64,000 nucleotides of DNA from the NCBI RefSeq assembly GCF_019075875.1, contig NZ_JAHOOZ010000001.1:5398001-5462000 (forward strand), written 5' to 3'. Below, piece by piece: positions 32,662 through 41,121 of the stretch. The position numbers and the translations under genes were made by a program. Within the stretch, counting starts at the first letter, position 1. Each line of letters opens with the position of its first letter. This stretch comes from Novosphingobium sp. G106 (GTDB lineage: Bacteria; Pseudomonadota; Alphaproteobacteria; Sphingomonadales; Sphingomonadaceae). The notes below the pieces were generated by a model, which saw only the letters and a program-made list of their open reading frames with translations, ran no database searches and had not been told where the DNA came from.

Positions 32662-34501
32662 TTACTTCTCGACCGTCATGCCCGCGAAGTCGCCCTTCTG
32701 GCGCCAGTCTTCGAGCATCGCCTGCCAGTTGTCCCAGCCCAGGCCCCAGCCGCGGAACAGGAACCACTTGGCTTCCTTGTCGCCTTCGTTGGTGAAGTAG
32801 CTGGGGGTGCAGTCGTTGAGGATCGCCGAAAGGTCGAGCTCGAGTTCCTTGAACCGCTTGAGGTAGGCGTCCTGGCCTTCCTGGCTCGGTTCGATCGACT
32901 TGACGCCCTGCTGCAGCGCCTGGCTGATGACCCACGAGGCATGGCGGCCCTGTTCGCCGAACTGCAAAGTCGTGGTGCCGTTGAGGCCGCCCTGGACGTA
33001 GCCGGTGAAGAACATGTTGGGGAAGTTGTGCGCGGTCATGCCGTGCAGCGTCTTCGGCCCCTCGCCCCAGTAGTCGTAGATCGACGTGCCGTTCCGGCCG
33101 ACGACGTCGTCGAAGCCCCCAGCGGCGCTTGAGGTCGCTGGTGACTTCGAAGCCCGAGGCGAAGACAATCGCGTCGATTTCGTATTCCTGGCCGCCAGCG
33201 ATGAAGCCCTTCTCGGTCATGGCTTCGAGGCCCTGCGTCGCCGACACGTCGATCAGCTTCACGCCGGGCAAGTTGAAGGTATCGTAATAGTCGTTGTTCG
33301 ACAGCGGCCGCTTGCACATGAAGCGGTAGTAGGGCTTCAGCGCCTCGGCTGTCGCCGGGTCCTTGACGATCTTGTCGACGCGGCGGCGGATGCGTTCCAT
33401 CACCTGGAAGTCCATCTTCTCGCGCAGGTCCCAGAACTCGGGCATCGGATGCTCGGTCGCGCCTTCGGCCTCGAGCCTGGAATTGATGTTGCGGTTGATC
33501 TCGGTCCAGAAGTCGCAGATCAGATCGGGCGTTCCGAGCGGCAGGAGCTCGTTCGCCGCGCGCAGGAAGTTCTCCTGCCGCGCCGCCTGCCAGCCTGGCT
33601 TGAGCGAAGCCGCCCATTCGGTGTCGGTCGGTGGATTGTCGCGCTTGTCGACGCCCGAAGGCGTACGCTGGAGGACGTAAAGTTCCTTGGCGTATTTGCC
33701 GAGATAGGGGATCGCCTGGATCGAGGTCGCGCCGGTGCCCAGGATGGCGACGCGCTTGTCGGCGAGCTTGGTCAGCTCGGGATTGCCCCATTCGCCGCCG
33801 GTATATTCATAGTCCCAGCGGCTGGTGTGGAACTTGTGACCCTTGAACTTGTGGATGCCGGGCACGGCCGGGAACTTCGGCGTGTTCAAGGTGCCGCCGG
33901 CCATGATGACGAACTTGGCGCGGATCGTGTCGTCGCGGTCGGTCGCGACGTGCCAGCGCTTGATCGACTCGTCCCAGTTCAGACCCTTGATCGTCGTGTG
34001 GAACAGGCCCTTTTCGCCGAATCCGAACTTGGCGACGATCATCTGGATGTAGTCGTGGATCTGCTTGCCGTCCTCGAACTTCTTCGAGGGCAGCCAGTTC
34101 ATCTCCTCGAGCAGCGGCAGATAGCAATAGGCGTCGTTGTCGCACTGGATGCCGGGGTAGCGGTTCCAGTACCAGGTGCCGCCGAAACCGCCGGCATGGT
34201 CGATGACCTTGAAGTTGGTCACGCCCGCCTTGGTCAGGTGATAAGCGGCGAGGATGCCCGTCCAGCCGCCGCCGAGGATCGCGACGTCGATCTCTTCGTC
34301 CAGCGCGTCGCGCGGCACTACCGGGGTGAAGGGATCGTGCTCCTGGGTGTCGTGCGTGAGGTGGTCCTCGGGCGCCGCATACTGCTTCTCGCCTTCCGGC
34401 CGAAAGCGCTTGTCGCGCTCTTGCCGATACTTCTCCTTCATCGCCGGGATGTCGAGTTCGGACGCTGGCGGAACGTCGGTGGGCTGGCAGATAAAGGTCA
34501 T
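32662..34501 (-). CDS. Baeyer-Villiger monooxygenase (flavin-containing), frameshifted
   Basis: Intact this would be 612 residues. The first frame has a Rossmann motif ILGGGWTGILAA, the type I BVMO fingerprint FKGHKFHTSRW, and a second NADPH motif AILGTGATSIQAI. It goes out of frame after SDLKRRWG and resumes in another frame at GFDDVVGRNGTSIYDYWG, reading on to the stop at 32662. Deleting one C from the five-C run at 33116-33120 restores RRWGFDDVVGR, which fits the family. So this is a single-base homopolymer error or a recent inactivation. BVMOs convert ketones to esters or lactones with NADPH and O2. ATG 34501 has GAGGAG upstream. It follows the SDR gene, which could supply the ketone. Confidence 0.9.
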
Positions 34502-34592
34502 GGGCCTACTCCTCAAAACGCGACTCGGTTATGGGCGACCCGCTTAGCTCCCGGTGAACAGGGCGGTCCTTTGTTGTCAACGGTGTTGTTTA

Positions 34593-35504
34593 TTATCTCT
34601 CTCCACTTCGCGCCATTGCGAAGCTGTGGGTGAGGTGGCCGACATGGCCGTGCAGGCCGAAGTCTAGCACTTCCTGTTTGTCGTGAATGGCACCCATGGC
34701 CGCGTCGACTTCATCGACCGTCCAGCTGGGGCGATAGACGCCCTTGGTCTCGGCGATGAAGCAGCGTGCGATGCGGCCGCCGCCTGCGGTGATCATCTCG
34801 CCCGAGATGCTGCAGTCCTCGTGGCACATCCAGGCGACCGCGGGGGCGACCAGCTCTGGTCCGAGCGGCGGGTACAGCGAGGTGTCGAGCCCGTCTGCCA
34901 TGCGCGTCACGGCGTTCGGCACGATGATGTTCGACTTGACGTCGAACTCTTCCCCCTCGAGCGCGGCGATGTTGTTGAGCCCGATCATGCCCGACTTCGA
35001 GATACCGTAGTTGACGCAGCGGTTGTTGCCATAGATGCCGCCGATCGAACTCGTCAGGACAATGCGGCCATAGCCGGCGTCGCACATCAGCGGATGGGTC
35101 GCCTTCACCAGATGGAACGCGCCCATCAGGTGGACGTCGACGACCGACTGGAAGTCGTCGTAGCTGAGCTCGCGGATCGTGCCGTAGCGGACGTTGCCGG
35201 CGTTGTGGATCAGGATGTCGATCTTGCCATAGGTGTCGATCGCCGACTGGACGATCGCCTGCGCGCCATCGGGCGTGGCGACCGAATTGGTGTCCGCCAC
35301 GGCTTCGCCGCCCGCGGCTTTGATCTCATCGACCAACTGCTGCGCGACCGATGTGTCTGCGGCGTCACCCTTGATCGGCGCGCCGAGGTCGTTGACCACG
35401 ACTTTGCAGCCCTTCGCGGCCAGCAGCAGCGCATAAGCCCGGCCGAGCCCGCGGCCGCCGCCGGTGATCACAGCGATGCGGCCATCGAAACGCAATTCAG
35501 TCAT
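34593..35504 (-). CDS. Short-chain dehydrogenase/reductase
   Basis: A 303-residue SDR similar to the dehydrogenase domain of multifunctional beta-oxidation enzymes (17-beta-HSD4-like). It has AVITGGGRGLGRAYA (cofactor), HNAGNVRYG, LTSSIGGIYGN with the catalytic Ser, and NYGISKSGM with Tyr and Lys. The C-terminal ~40 residues (MGAIHDKQEVLDFG) extend beyond a minimal SDR. ATG 35504 follows GAGAGGAA; a longer in-frame extension runs into the divergent promoter and is rejected. It heads a leftward pair with the BVMO gene 91 bases downstream, consistent with alcohol to ketone to lactone oxidation. Confidence 0.93.
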   Translation of the reverse strand: MTELRFDGRIAVITGGGRGLGRAYALLLAAKGCKVVVNDLGAPIKGDAADTSVAQQLVDEIKAAGGEAVADTNSVATPDGAQAIVQSAIDTYGKIDILIHNAGNVRYGTIRELSYDDFQSVVDVHLMGAFHLVKATHPLMCDAGYGRIVLTSSIGGIYGNNRCVNYGISKSGMIGLNNIAALEGEEFDVKSNIIVPNAVTRMADGLDTSLYPPLGPELVAPAVAWMCHEDCSISGEMITAGGGRIARCFIAETKGVYRPSWTVDEVDAAMGAIHDKQEVLDFGLHGHVGHLTHSFAMARSGER

Positions 35505-35752
35505 TCGGCATTCCTCTCGGGCATCTTGTTCGGGGCATCGTCCCCGCCGCGACGCTTTGGCCACGGTCGGTCGATGCCTGCACGGCAGCGGCACGTCTTG
35601 ACCTATGCAGACAAAATCGGGCGTTTCAAGCCGTGCTGAACACCCGTTCCAAACTTCGTATACATGCGCCCTATTCTGGGGTTGACGCTGGCGCGCGCGC
35701 CCGTCCATGAACTCGGCCAAGCTTGACCCTGCAGGCAGTAGAGAGGACCATC

Positions 35753-37345
35753 ATGACAGAGACCACGGCGCGCTACGTCTCGCCCAATCCGGCAGAGACG
35801 GCCGAGGGCTGGAAGCTCGATCGCGTGACGCGGCCCAGCCGCCTGTTCGGTGCGAACGGCCTGCACACCGGCGCCGACGGACGCGTCTACGTGGCCTCGG
35901 TCGCAGGCAGCCAGGTCAGCGCGATCAATGTCGATACGCTCGATATCGAGGCCTATGCGCCGATGGGCGGGCCGATCACCGGGCCGGACGACCTCGCCTT
36001 CGATGACGCCGGCAACCTCTATGTTACCGAGATCACCGAGAACAAGGTGCGCGTGCTGCGGCCCAACGGCACCAGCGACACGATCGCCGACCTGCGCGTC
36101 GCCAACCCGATCATCTTCAAGCAGGGCCGCCTGATCGCTGGAGAGCTGACGATGGGAGCCAAGATCGTCGAGCTCGATCGCAACGGCGGCGCGCCGCGCA
36201 CGATTATCGAGGACGTGCCGATGGCCAACGCCTTCGACATCGGTCCGGACGGCAAGCTCTATTTCCCCGCCCAGGCGGCGAACGAGATCTGGCGTGTCAG
36301 CCTCGACGGCGGCGCGCCCGAGGTCGTGACCAAGGACCTCGGCGTGCCCGACGCGGTGAAGTTCCACCCCGACGGCTATATCGTCTCGTGCCAGGTCTAT
36401 ACCGGCCAGGTGCTCAAGATCGATCCGCGCACGGGGGACAAGGAAATCCTCGCCGATATCGGCCCGGGGCTCGACAACATCGCTTTCGTCAATGGCCGGA
36501 CCTTCGTCTCGCACATCACCGGTTCGATCCATGAGATCGTCTCGCCCGGCAATGCCAAGCCGCTGGTCGAGAAGGGCATGCAGTGGCCGCTCGGCCTCGC
36601 CCTGGGCGAGAGCGGCGAGCTGTTCATCGCCGACGGCGGCTTCACCTACACGCTGCAGCCGGGCGGCGAGCCGGTGCTGGCCGGCATGCTGTTCTCGCCA
36701 GGCTTCCCGGGCTGGGTGCGCGATGTCGCTGCCGCTGGGGCGGGCAAGTGGATCGTCACGACCGCCAACGGCGACGTGGCCACCTTCACGCCCGCCGCGC
36801 AGGAGAGCGAAATGCTCGCGCAGGGCTACGACCGCCTGATGGGGGTGGACGTCAGTTCGAGCGGCGCGGTGGTCTTCGCCGAGATGCCGACAGGCCGCGT
36901 GCTATCGGTGGAGGGCGGCGAAGTGACCGAACTGGCCAAGGGTCTCGATCGGCCGATGGGCGTAGCGATCGGACCGGACGGCGCGGTCTATGTCGCCGAG
37001 GCGGGCGCGGGGCGCGTCACCAAGATCGCCGGCGGCAGAACCGAGACCGTGATCGACGGGATCGGCCAGCCCGAAGGCCTGACGATCGCGGGCGGCAAGC
37101 TCTATACGGTAGACGTCAGGGCCAAGCAGGTGATCGAAAGCGACCTGTCGGGCGGCGGGCGCCGCGTCATCGCTGCCAACCTGCCCGTGGGCGCGCCTGC
37201 CGGCGTGCTGCCCAAGCAACTTGGCGGCGTCGGCGACATGTGCGGGCCGATGACCACTTTCGCCGGCATCGCTGCCAGCGCGAACGGCACGCTCTACGTC
37301 GCGGGCGCTGCAGAAGGCAGCGTGCTCGCGCTGCGTCCGGCCTGA
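35753..37345 (+). CDS. NHL/SMP-30-like beta-propeller protein
   Basis: A 530-residue protein built of repeated ~40-residue blades, each with a GPDG-, HPDG- or DDAGNLYV-type turn (e.g. FDDAGNLYVTE, IGPDGKLYFPA, IGPDGAVYVAE, AGGKLYTVD), as in SMP-30/gluconolactonase and NHL propellers. The number of blades suggests two propellers or one large one. No signal peptide is visible. Relatives hydrolyse lactones; with a BVMO gene across the divergent promoter a lactonase role is attractive but unproven. ATG 35753 follows GAGAGG; the ATG ten codons upstream is less well supported. An EthD protein gene follows after 23 bases. Confidence 0.85.
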   Translation: MTETTARYVSPNPAETAEGWKLDRVTRPSRLFGANGLHTGADGRVYVASVAGSQVSAINVDTLDIEAYAPMGGPITGPDDLAFDDAGNLYVTEITENKVRVLRPNGTSDTIADLRVANPIIFKQGRLIAGELTMGAKIVELDRNGGAPRTIIEDVPMANAFDIGPDGKLYFPAQAANEIWRVSLDGGAPEVVTKDLGVPDAVKFHPDGYIVSCQVYTGQVLKIDPRTGDKEILADIGPGLDNIAFVNGRTFVSHITGSIHEIVSPGNAKPLVEKGMQWPLGLALGESGELFIADGGFTYTLQPGGEPVLAGMLFSPGFPGWVRDVAAAGAGKWIVTTANGDVATFTPAAQESEMLAQGYDRLMGVDVSSSGAVVFAEMPTGRVLSVEGGEVTELAKGLDRPMGVAIGPDGAVYVAEAGAGRVTKIAGGRTETVIDGIGQPEGLTIAGGKLYTVDVRAKQVIESDLSGGGRRVIAANLPVGAPAGVLPKQLGGVGDMCGPMTTFAGIAASANGTLYVAGAAEGSVLALRPA

Positions 37346-37368
37346 TAAAACACCACAGGAGAGACCCG

Positions 37369-37779
37369 ATGTTGAAACAGATATGCTTCTTCAAGAAGCG
37401 CCCGGACATGACCATGGACGAGTTCATGGACTACTACGAGAACCAGCACTCGCAGCTGGCCAAGAAGTCCGGCGCGAAGCCGGCAATCCCCAACGCGGTG
37501 CGCTATGTCCGTCGCTACCTCAAGCCCGAGATCAACCCGGTGACGGGCAAAGTCCACGATGCCGGCTATGACTGTATCATGGAGATCTGGTGGAACAGCC
37601 GCGAGGATTTCGAGAACTCGCAGCGCATCATCGCCGATCCAGCGCGTCTGCCGCTGACGATTGCCGACGAGAAGAACCTCTTCGCCAGCCACGACAATCC
37701 GATCGTGACCTGCATCGAATACGATTCGCCGATGGGCCCGAACGGCGAGACCGGCCGCGTCGAGGTCGTATACGATTGA
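37369..37779 (+). CDS. EthD-domain protein (dimeric alpha/beta barrel)
   Basis: A 136-residue protein with MLKQICFFKKRPDMTMDEF at the start and PNAVRYVRRYLKP near 45, matching EthD-type ferredoxin-fold proteins. Such small dimeric barrels occur in degradation clusters (EthD is needed for ether degradation by a P450, mechanism unknown), and others are polyketide cyclases or decarboxylases. AGGAGAG precedes the ATG. It is downstream of the propeller gene in a likely two-gene operon that ends at a GC-rich hairpin. Confidence 0.85.
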   Translation: MLKQICFFKKRPDMTMDEFMDYYENQHSQLAKKSGAKPAIPNAVRYVRRYLKPEINPVTGKVHDAGYDCIMEIWWNSREDFENSQRIIADPARLPLTIADEKNLFASHDNPIVTCIEYDSPMGPNGETGRVEVVYD

Positions 37780-37787
37780 TCGTCGTC

Positions 37788-37812
37788 CCGTCCCGGGCCT
37801 GGCCCGGGACGG
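37788..37812. terminator. Bidirectional hairpin between EthD and DDN-like genes
   Basis: Perfect 11-bp arms CCGTCCCGGGC (37788-37798) and GCCCGGGACGG (37802-37812) with a 3-base loop, between convergent stops. No T-run; similar palindromes are also dispersed repeats in some genomes, but I see one copy here. Confidence 0.7.
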
Positions 37813-37821
37813 CGCTGATCG

Positions 37822-38340
37822 TCAGGTGTACTGACGCGTGCCCGTGGCATCCGATTCCTTGAATACCGGAATCGCTTCGACCGCCTGCATCATGACCAGC
37901 GGGATCTTGCGGCTCGTCGAGGCCTGGTAGTTGGCGTAGAACGGGAAGCCGTCGACCATGAAGTCCCACACCTTCTGGTACTCGTCGCCTTCGGGCTCGC
38001 GCAGCGTGGCGCGGAAGGCCTGGGTGCCGACCTGGAACTCGATCTCGGTCTCGTCCTTGATGTTCAGGTACCAGGCCGGGTGCGTGTCGGCGCCGCCCTT
38101 CGAGCCGACGATCACCACTTCGCCGCCGATATCGCCGTAGCAGAGCGGGGTGATGAACACCTTGCCGCTCTTCCGGCCCGTGTACTTGATCATGCAGTGG
38201 GTGCCGAAGAAGCGGCCGCCGACCGGGCGGATGTCCATGATGTGACCTTCGACCCCGCCCGAGTTCAGATAGAGTTCGCGGTGCTCCTGCACCCAGTCCT
38301 TGCGGGTCGCGGCGATGGCGGCGGACGATTCGTCACTCAT
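37822..38340 (-). CDS. DDN-like nitroreductase/quinone reductase family protein
   Basis: A 172-residue split beta-barrel protein of the deazaflavin-dependent nitroreductase (DDN) family: MIKYTGRKSGKVFITPLCYG and VIVGSKGGADTHPAWYLNI are the family's signature blocks, followed by FQVGTQAFRATLREPEGDEY. Mycobacterial members use F420H2; others use flavins. ATG 38340 follows a GAGAGACCCC ribosome-site-like stretch. Divergent from the Rieske oxygenase gene and convergent with the EthD gene. Activity and cofactor cannot be told; a role in reducing a quinone or enone of the catabolic pathway is a guess. Confidence 0.87.
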   Translation of the reverse strand: MSDESSAAIAATRKDWVQEHRELYLNSGGVEGHIMDIRPVGGRFFGTHCMIKYTGRKSGKVFITPLCYGDIGGEVVIVGSKGGADTHPAWYLNIKDETEIEFQVGTQAFRATLREPEGDEYQKVWDFMVDGFPFYANYQASTSRKIPLVMMQAVEAIPVFKESDATGTRQYT

Positions 38341-38470
38341 GGGGTCTCTCCGTATACATCTATGACGCGCATTTTCGGCATTTCGCCCGCCCTGTCCAGC
38401 CTTCGCCGGCCTCGCTATCTTGATCTGGGTCAATTATATGCTGAACAGGTGTGCGGTATTGCGCTGCTGT

Positions 38471-38501
38471 GCCTATATCGACACAAGGCACGGATATAGG
38501 C
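38471..38501. promoter_or_regulatory. Interrupted dyad upstream of the Rieske oxygenase gene, candidate operator
   Basis: GCCTATATC (38471-38479) and GATATAGGC (38493-38501) form perfect 9-bp arms with a 13-bp spacer, ending 21 bp before the ATG. The centre-to-centre spacing (22 bp, two helical turns) suits a dimer-of-dimers regulator. The divergent region also holds CGTATACAT at 38351. Confidence 0.5.
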
Positions 38502-38522
38502 CAATCAGATTGTGAGGATGCG

Positions 38523-39923
38523 ATGACCGAGATGGGAAAGATCGTCGAAGCGGCGGATGAACTCGCCGCGCCGGTCACGATCGGGCCGGAAGCCTATATT
38601 TCCGAGGAATATGCCAAGGCCGAGGCCGAGAAGCTCTGGCGCAAGGTTTGGCTCCAGGCCGGGCGGCTCGACGACATCCCCAATGTCGGCGACTACATCA
38701 CCTACGACATCCTCAACGACTCGGTGATCATCATGCGCTCGGCCGAGGACGAGCTACGCGCCTTCCACAACGTCTGCACGCACCGCGGCCGCCGCCTCAT
38801 CGACACGCCCGCGGGCAAGCGCAACGCGCGCGGCACCAAGACCAACATCGTCTGCGGCTTCCACGGCTGGACCTACGACCGCCAGGGCACATGCACCTAT
38901 ATCGAGCACAAGGACGACTGGCAGGGCGTGCTGACCGAGGAGCGCACCGCGCTCGGCAAAGTCCACGTCGATACCTGGGGCGGCTGGATCTGGGTCAACC
39001 TCGATCCGGAGGCCGGCCCGCTGGCCGAGTACCTCGATCCCGCCGCGGCCCTGCTCGATCCTTTCGAGCTGCAGAACATGCGCCCGCGCTGGCGCCGCTG
39101 GGTGGTGTTCGACTGCAACTGGAAGGTTGCGATGGAGGCCTTTAACGAGACCTACCACGTCTCGACGACGCACCCGGAATTCATGGAGTTCGGTCAGTTT
39201 CGCGGCTGGGGTCGCAACCAGGGGCTGCACAGCAACATCGGCTACGACGCGCCCAAGGGCCAGGAAGAGGACCAGGCCAAGCTGCGCCTCGGTGCCGGCG
39301 AGGATCCGCGCAAGTCGACCTGGGAAATGCAGGACTTCACATGGAAGAACGCCAATACCAACACGACGATGACCCTGGTCGAGGCCGCACGCCGACTGAT
39401 CGACGAAGTGCCCGAGAACACGCCGGCGCCCGAAGTGTCGAAGCACTGGCTGTCCTCGGCGCGCGCTGCCGATGAGGCACGCGGCGTGGTCTGGCCGGTG
39501 GTCGATCCGTCGCACACCGCGAAGACCGGCACCTCGTGGCAGATCTTCCCGAACACGCAGATCGGCCATGCGGTCAACAACATGCTGGTCTACCACTACC
39601 GCCCCTACAAGGCCGATCCCAACAAGTGCATCTTCGAAGCCTCGGTCTACGAGCTCTATCCCGAGGGCGAGGCGCCCGAAACCGAGTGGGAATATACCGA
39701 GCCGAACGACTGGCCGCCGGTGCTCCAGCAGGATTTCGCTAATATGGCGGCGGTGCAGGAAGGCATGAAGAGCTCGGGCTTCCGCGGCACGCAGCCCAAT
39801 CCTTATATGGAGCGGACCGTGCCGAGCCTGCATTACAACCTCGCCAAGTTCATGGGCACGGGCGCGCCGCGCAAGATCGAGGATGGTCCGGGCATTGGCC
39901 ACAACCGCAGCGATACCAAGTAG
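38523..39923 (+). CDS. Rieske-type aromatic-ring-hydroxylating oxygenase, alpha subunit
   Basis: A 466-residue oxygenase. The Rieske 2Fe-2S ligands are visible as CTHRGRR (Cys85, His87) and CGFHGW (Cys111, His114). The mononuclear iron site appears in AFNETYHVSTTHPEF (two His after the conserved Asn/Glu region). The protein belongs to the large group of alpha subunits that may act without a beta subunit; neither beta subunit, ferredoxin nor reductase is adjacent. ATG 38523 follows GAGG. The luciferase-like gene starts 21 bases downstream, so they are probably cotranscribed. Hydroxylation of a ring or demethylation are both possible. Confidence 0.93.
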   Translation: MTEMGKIVEAADELAAPVTIGPEAYISEEYAKAEAEKLWRKVWLQAGRLDDIPNVGDYITYDILNDSVIIMRSAEDELRAFHNVCTHRGRRLIDTPAGKRNARGTKTNIVCGFHGWTYDRQGTCTYIEHKDDWQGVLTEERTALGKVHVDTWGGWIWVNLDPEAGPLAEYLDPAAALLDPFELQNMRPRWRRWVVFDCNWKVAMEAFNETYHVSTTHPEFMEFGQFRGWGRNQGLHSNIGYDAPKGQEEDQAKLRLGAGEDPRKSTWEMQDFTWKNANTNTTMTLVEAARRLIDEVPENTPAPEVSKHWLSSARAADEARGVVWPVVDPSHTAKTGTSWQIFPNTQIGHAVNNMLVYHYRPYKADPNKCIFEASVYELYPEGEAPETEWEYTEPNDWPPVLQQDFANMAAVQEGMKSSGFRGTQPNPYMERTVPSLHYNLAKFMGTGAPRKIEDGPGIGHNRSDTK

Positions 39924-39944
39924 TTCGTAGCGACAGGGCGCGCC

Positions 39945-41117
39945 GTGAAAGTCAATCTCGGGCTGTCGTCGCAGAGCGCCGACGACTGGGACCGCGTCTT
40001 GGCGGGCGATTTCAGCCGTCCGCCGGCGATCGCGGACTGGCGCTGGGTCGAGGCGATGATGGCCATGGGCGATCTCGCGGAGCCGCTGGGCTTCGACGGC
40101 ATCTGGGCGCCCGAGCATTTCGGCTCCCCCTATGGCATGGTGCCGAACCCGCTCCAGCTGCTGACCTATTCCGCCGGGCGGACTGGGGCGATCTCGCTCG
40201 GTACTTTCGTCATCGTCGCGCCATGGTGGCATCCGGTGCGGCTGGCGCACCAGATCGCCTATCTCGATATCCTGTCGAACGGGCGCCTGACTACGATCGG
40301 GTTGGGCCGCGGCGTTGCGAAGAAGGAATTCGACGCCCTGGGCGTGCCGCGTGAGCAGGCGCGCCAGCGTTTCAATGAAACGCTCGACATCCTGACCCTG
40401 GCTTTTAGCACCCCGCGCTTCGCCTACGACGGCGAAATATTCCAGGTGCCCGAGATGTCGTTGCGCCCGGCCCCCAAGAGTGCCGATCTGCACAAGCGGT
40501 TCTTCGGCTCGGCGGCGACGCGCGATTCGCTGGAGATCCTGACCCGCAAGGGCCTCGTCCCTCTGTTCGTCGGCAATAAGCCGATCGAGCAGGCGGGCGA
40601 GGACGTGCGCCTCGTCAACACGATCCGCGCCGAACTCGGCCTCGCGCCGTGCCAGCCCAAGAACACGCTGTTCATGTACTGCGCGCTCAGCGAGGCCGAT
40701 GCCGAGCGCTCGCAGGAGTGGGTCGTCAGAGCCAACATGGACGTGAATTTGCACTACGGCTTCGCCGACGCCTCGAACTTCAAGGGGATCGCCGGTTACG
40801 AGGCCTATGCCGAGCGTGAGGCCGCCGCGACTGCGCTGCTGAGCGAGGCGGTGACCGGCAAGGTCGAGGGCAAGGTATCGGCGCTCCCCGGCTACCACGC
40901 CTCGAACCTGATGATCGGCACGCCCGATACGGTCTACGCCAAGATCAAGGCGGCGCAGGAGGCGTGCTCTTTCCAGGAAATCACTCTCGTCACCCACTTC
41001 GGCAACATGCCACACGAGGATGCGATGAAGTCCACGCGCCTGTTTGCAGCGGAAGTGTTGCCCGCGCTGCACAGGATGGAAGCGCCGCTCCACGCCGCGG
41101 CGCTTCCCTTGGCCTAG
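39945..41117 (+). CDS. LLM-class flavin-dependent oxidoreductase
   Basis: A 390-residue luciferase-like monooxygenase with a GTG start. It has PLGFDGIWAPEHFG, ISLGTFVIVAPWWHPVRLAHQIAYLDILSNGR (read in parts), GLGRGVAKKEFDALGV and a C-terminal GTPDTVYAKIKAAQ, typical of the family. This longer form resembles FMNH2-using alkanal or ketone monooxygenases. It follows the Rieske gene at 21 bases, suggesting consecutive oxygenation steps. The stop is 4 bases from the convergent PI-PLC gene. A flavin reductase is not in the window. Confidence 0.9.
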   Translation: MKVNLGLSSQSADDWDRVLAGDFSRPPAIADWRWVEAMMAMGDLAEPLGFDGIWAPEHFGSPYGMVPNPLQLLTYSAGRTGAISLGTFVIVAPWWHPVRLAHQIAYLDILSNGRLTTIGLGRGVAKKEFDALGVPREQARQRFNETLDILTLAFSTPRFAYDGEIFQVPEMSLRPAPKSADLHKRFFGSAATRDSLEILTRKGLVPLFVGNKPIEQAGEDVRLVNTIRAELGLAPCQPKNTLFMYCALSEADAERSQEWVVRANMDVNLHYGFADASNFKGIAGYEAYAEREAAATALLSEAVTGKVEGKVSALPGYHASNLMIGTPDTVYAKIKAAQEACSFQEITLVTHFGNMPHEDAMKSTRLFAAEVLPALHRMEAPLHAAALPLA

Positions 41118-41121
41118 AAGT

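Noticed and set aside
38754..41093. 779-codon open frame antisense to the Rieske and LLM genes
   Set aside because: Crosses the junction of two well-supported genes; no homology I can recognise.
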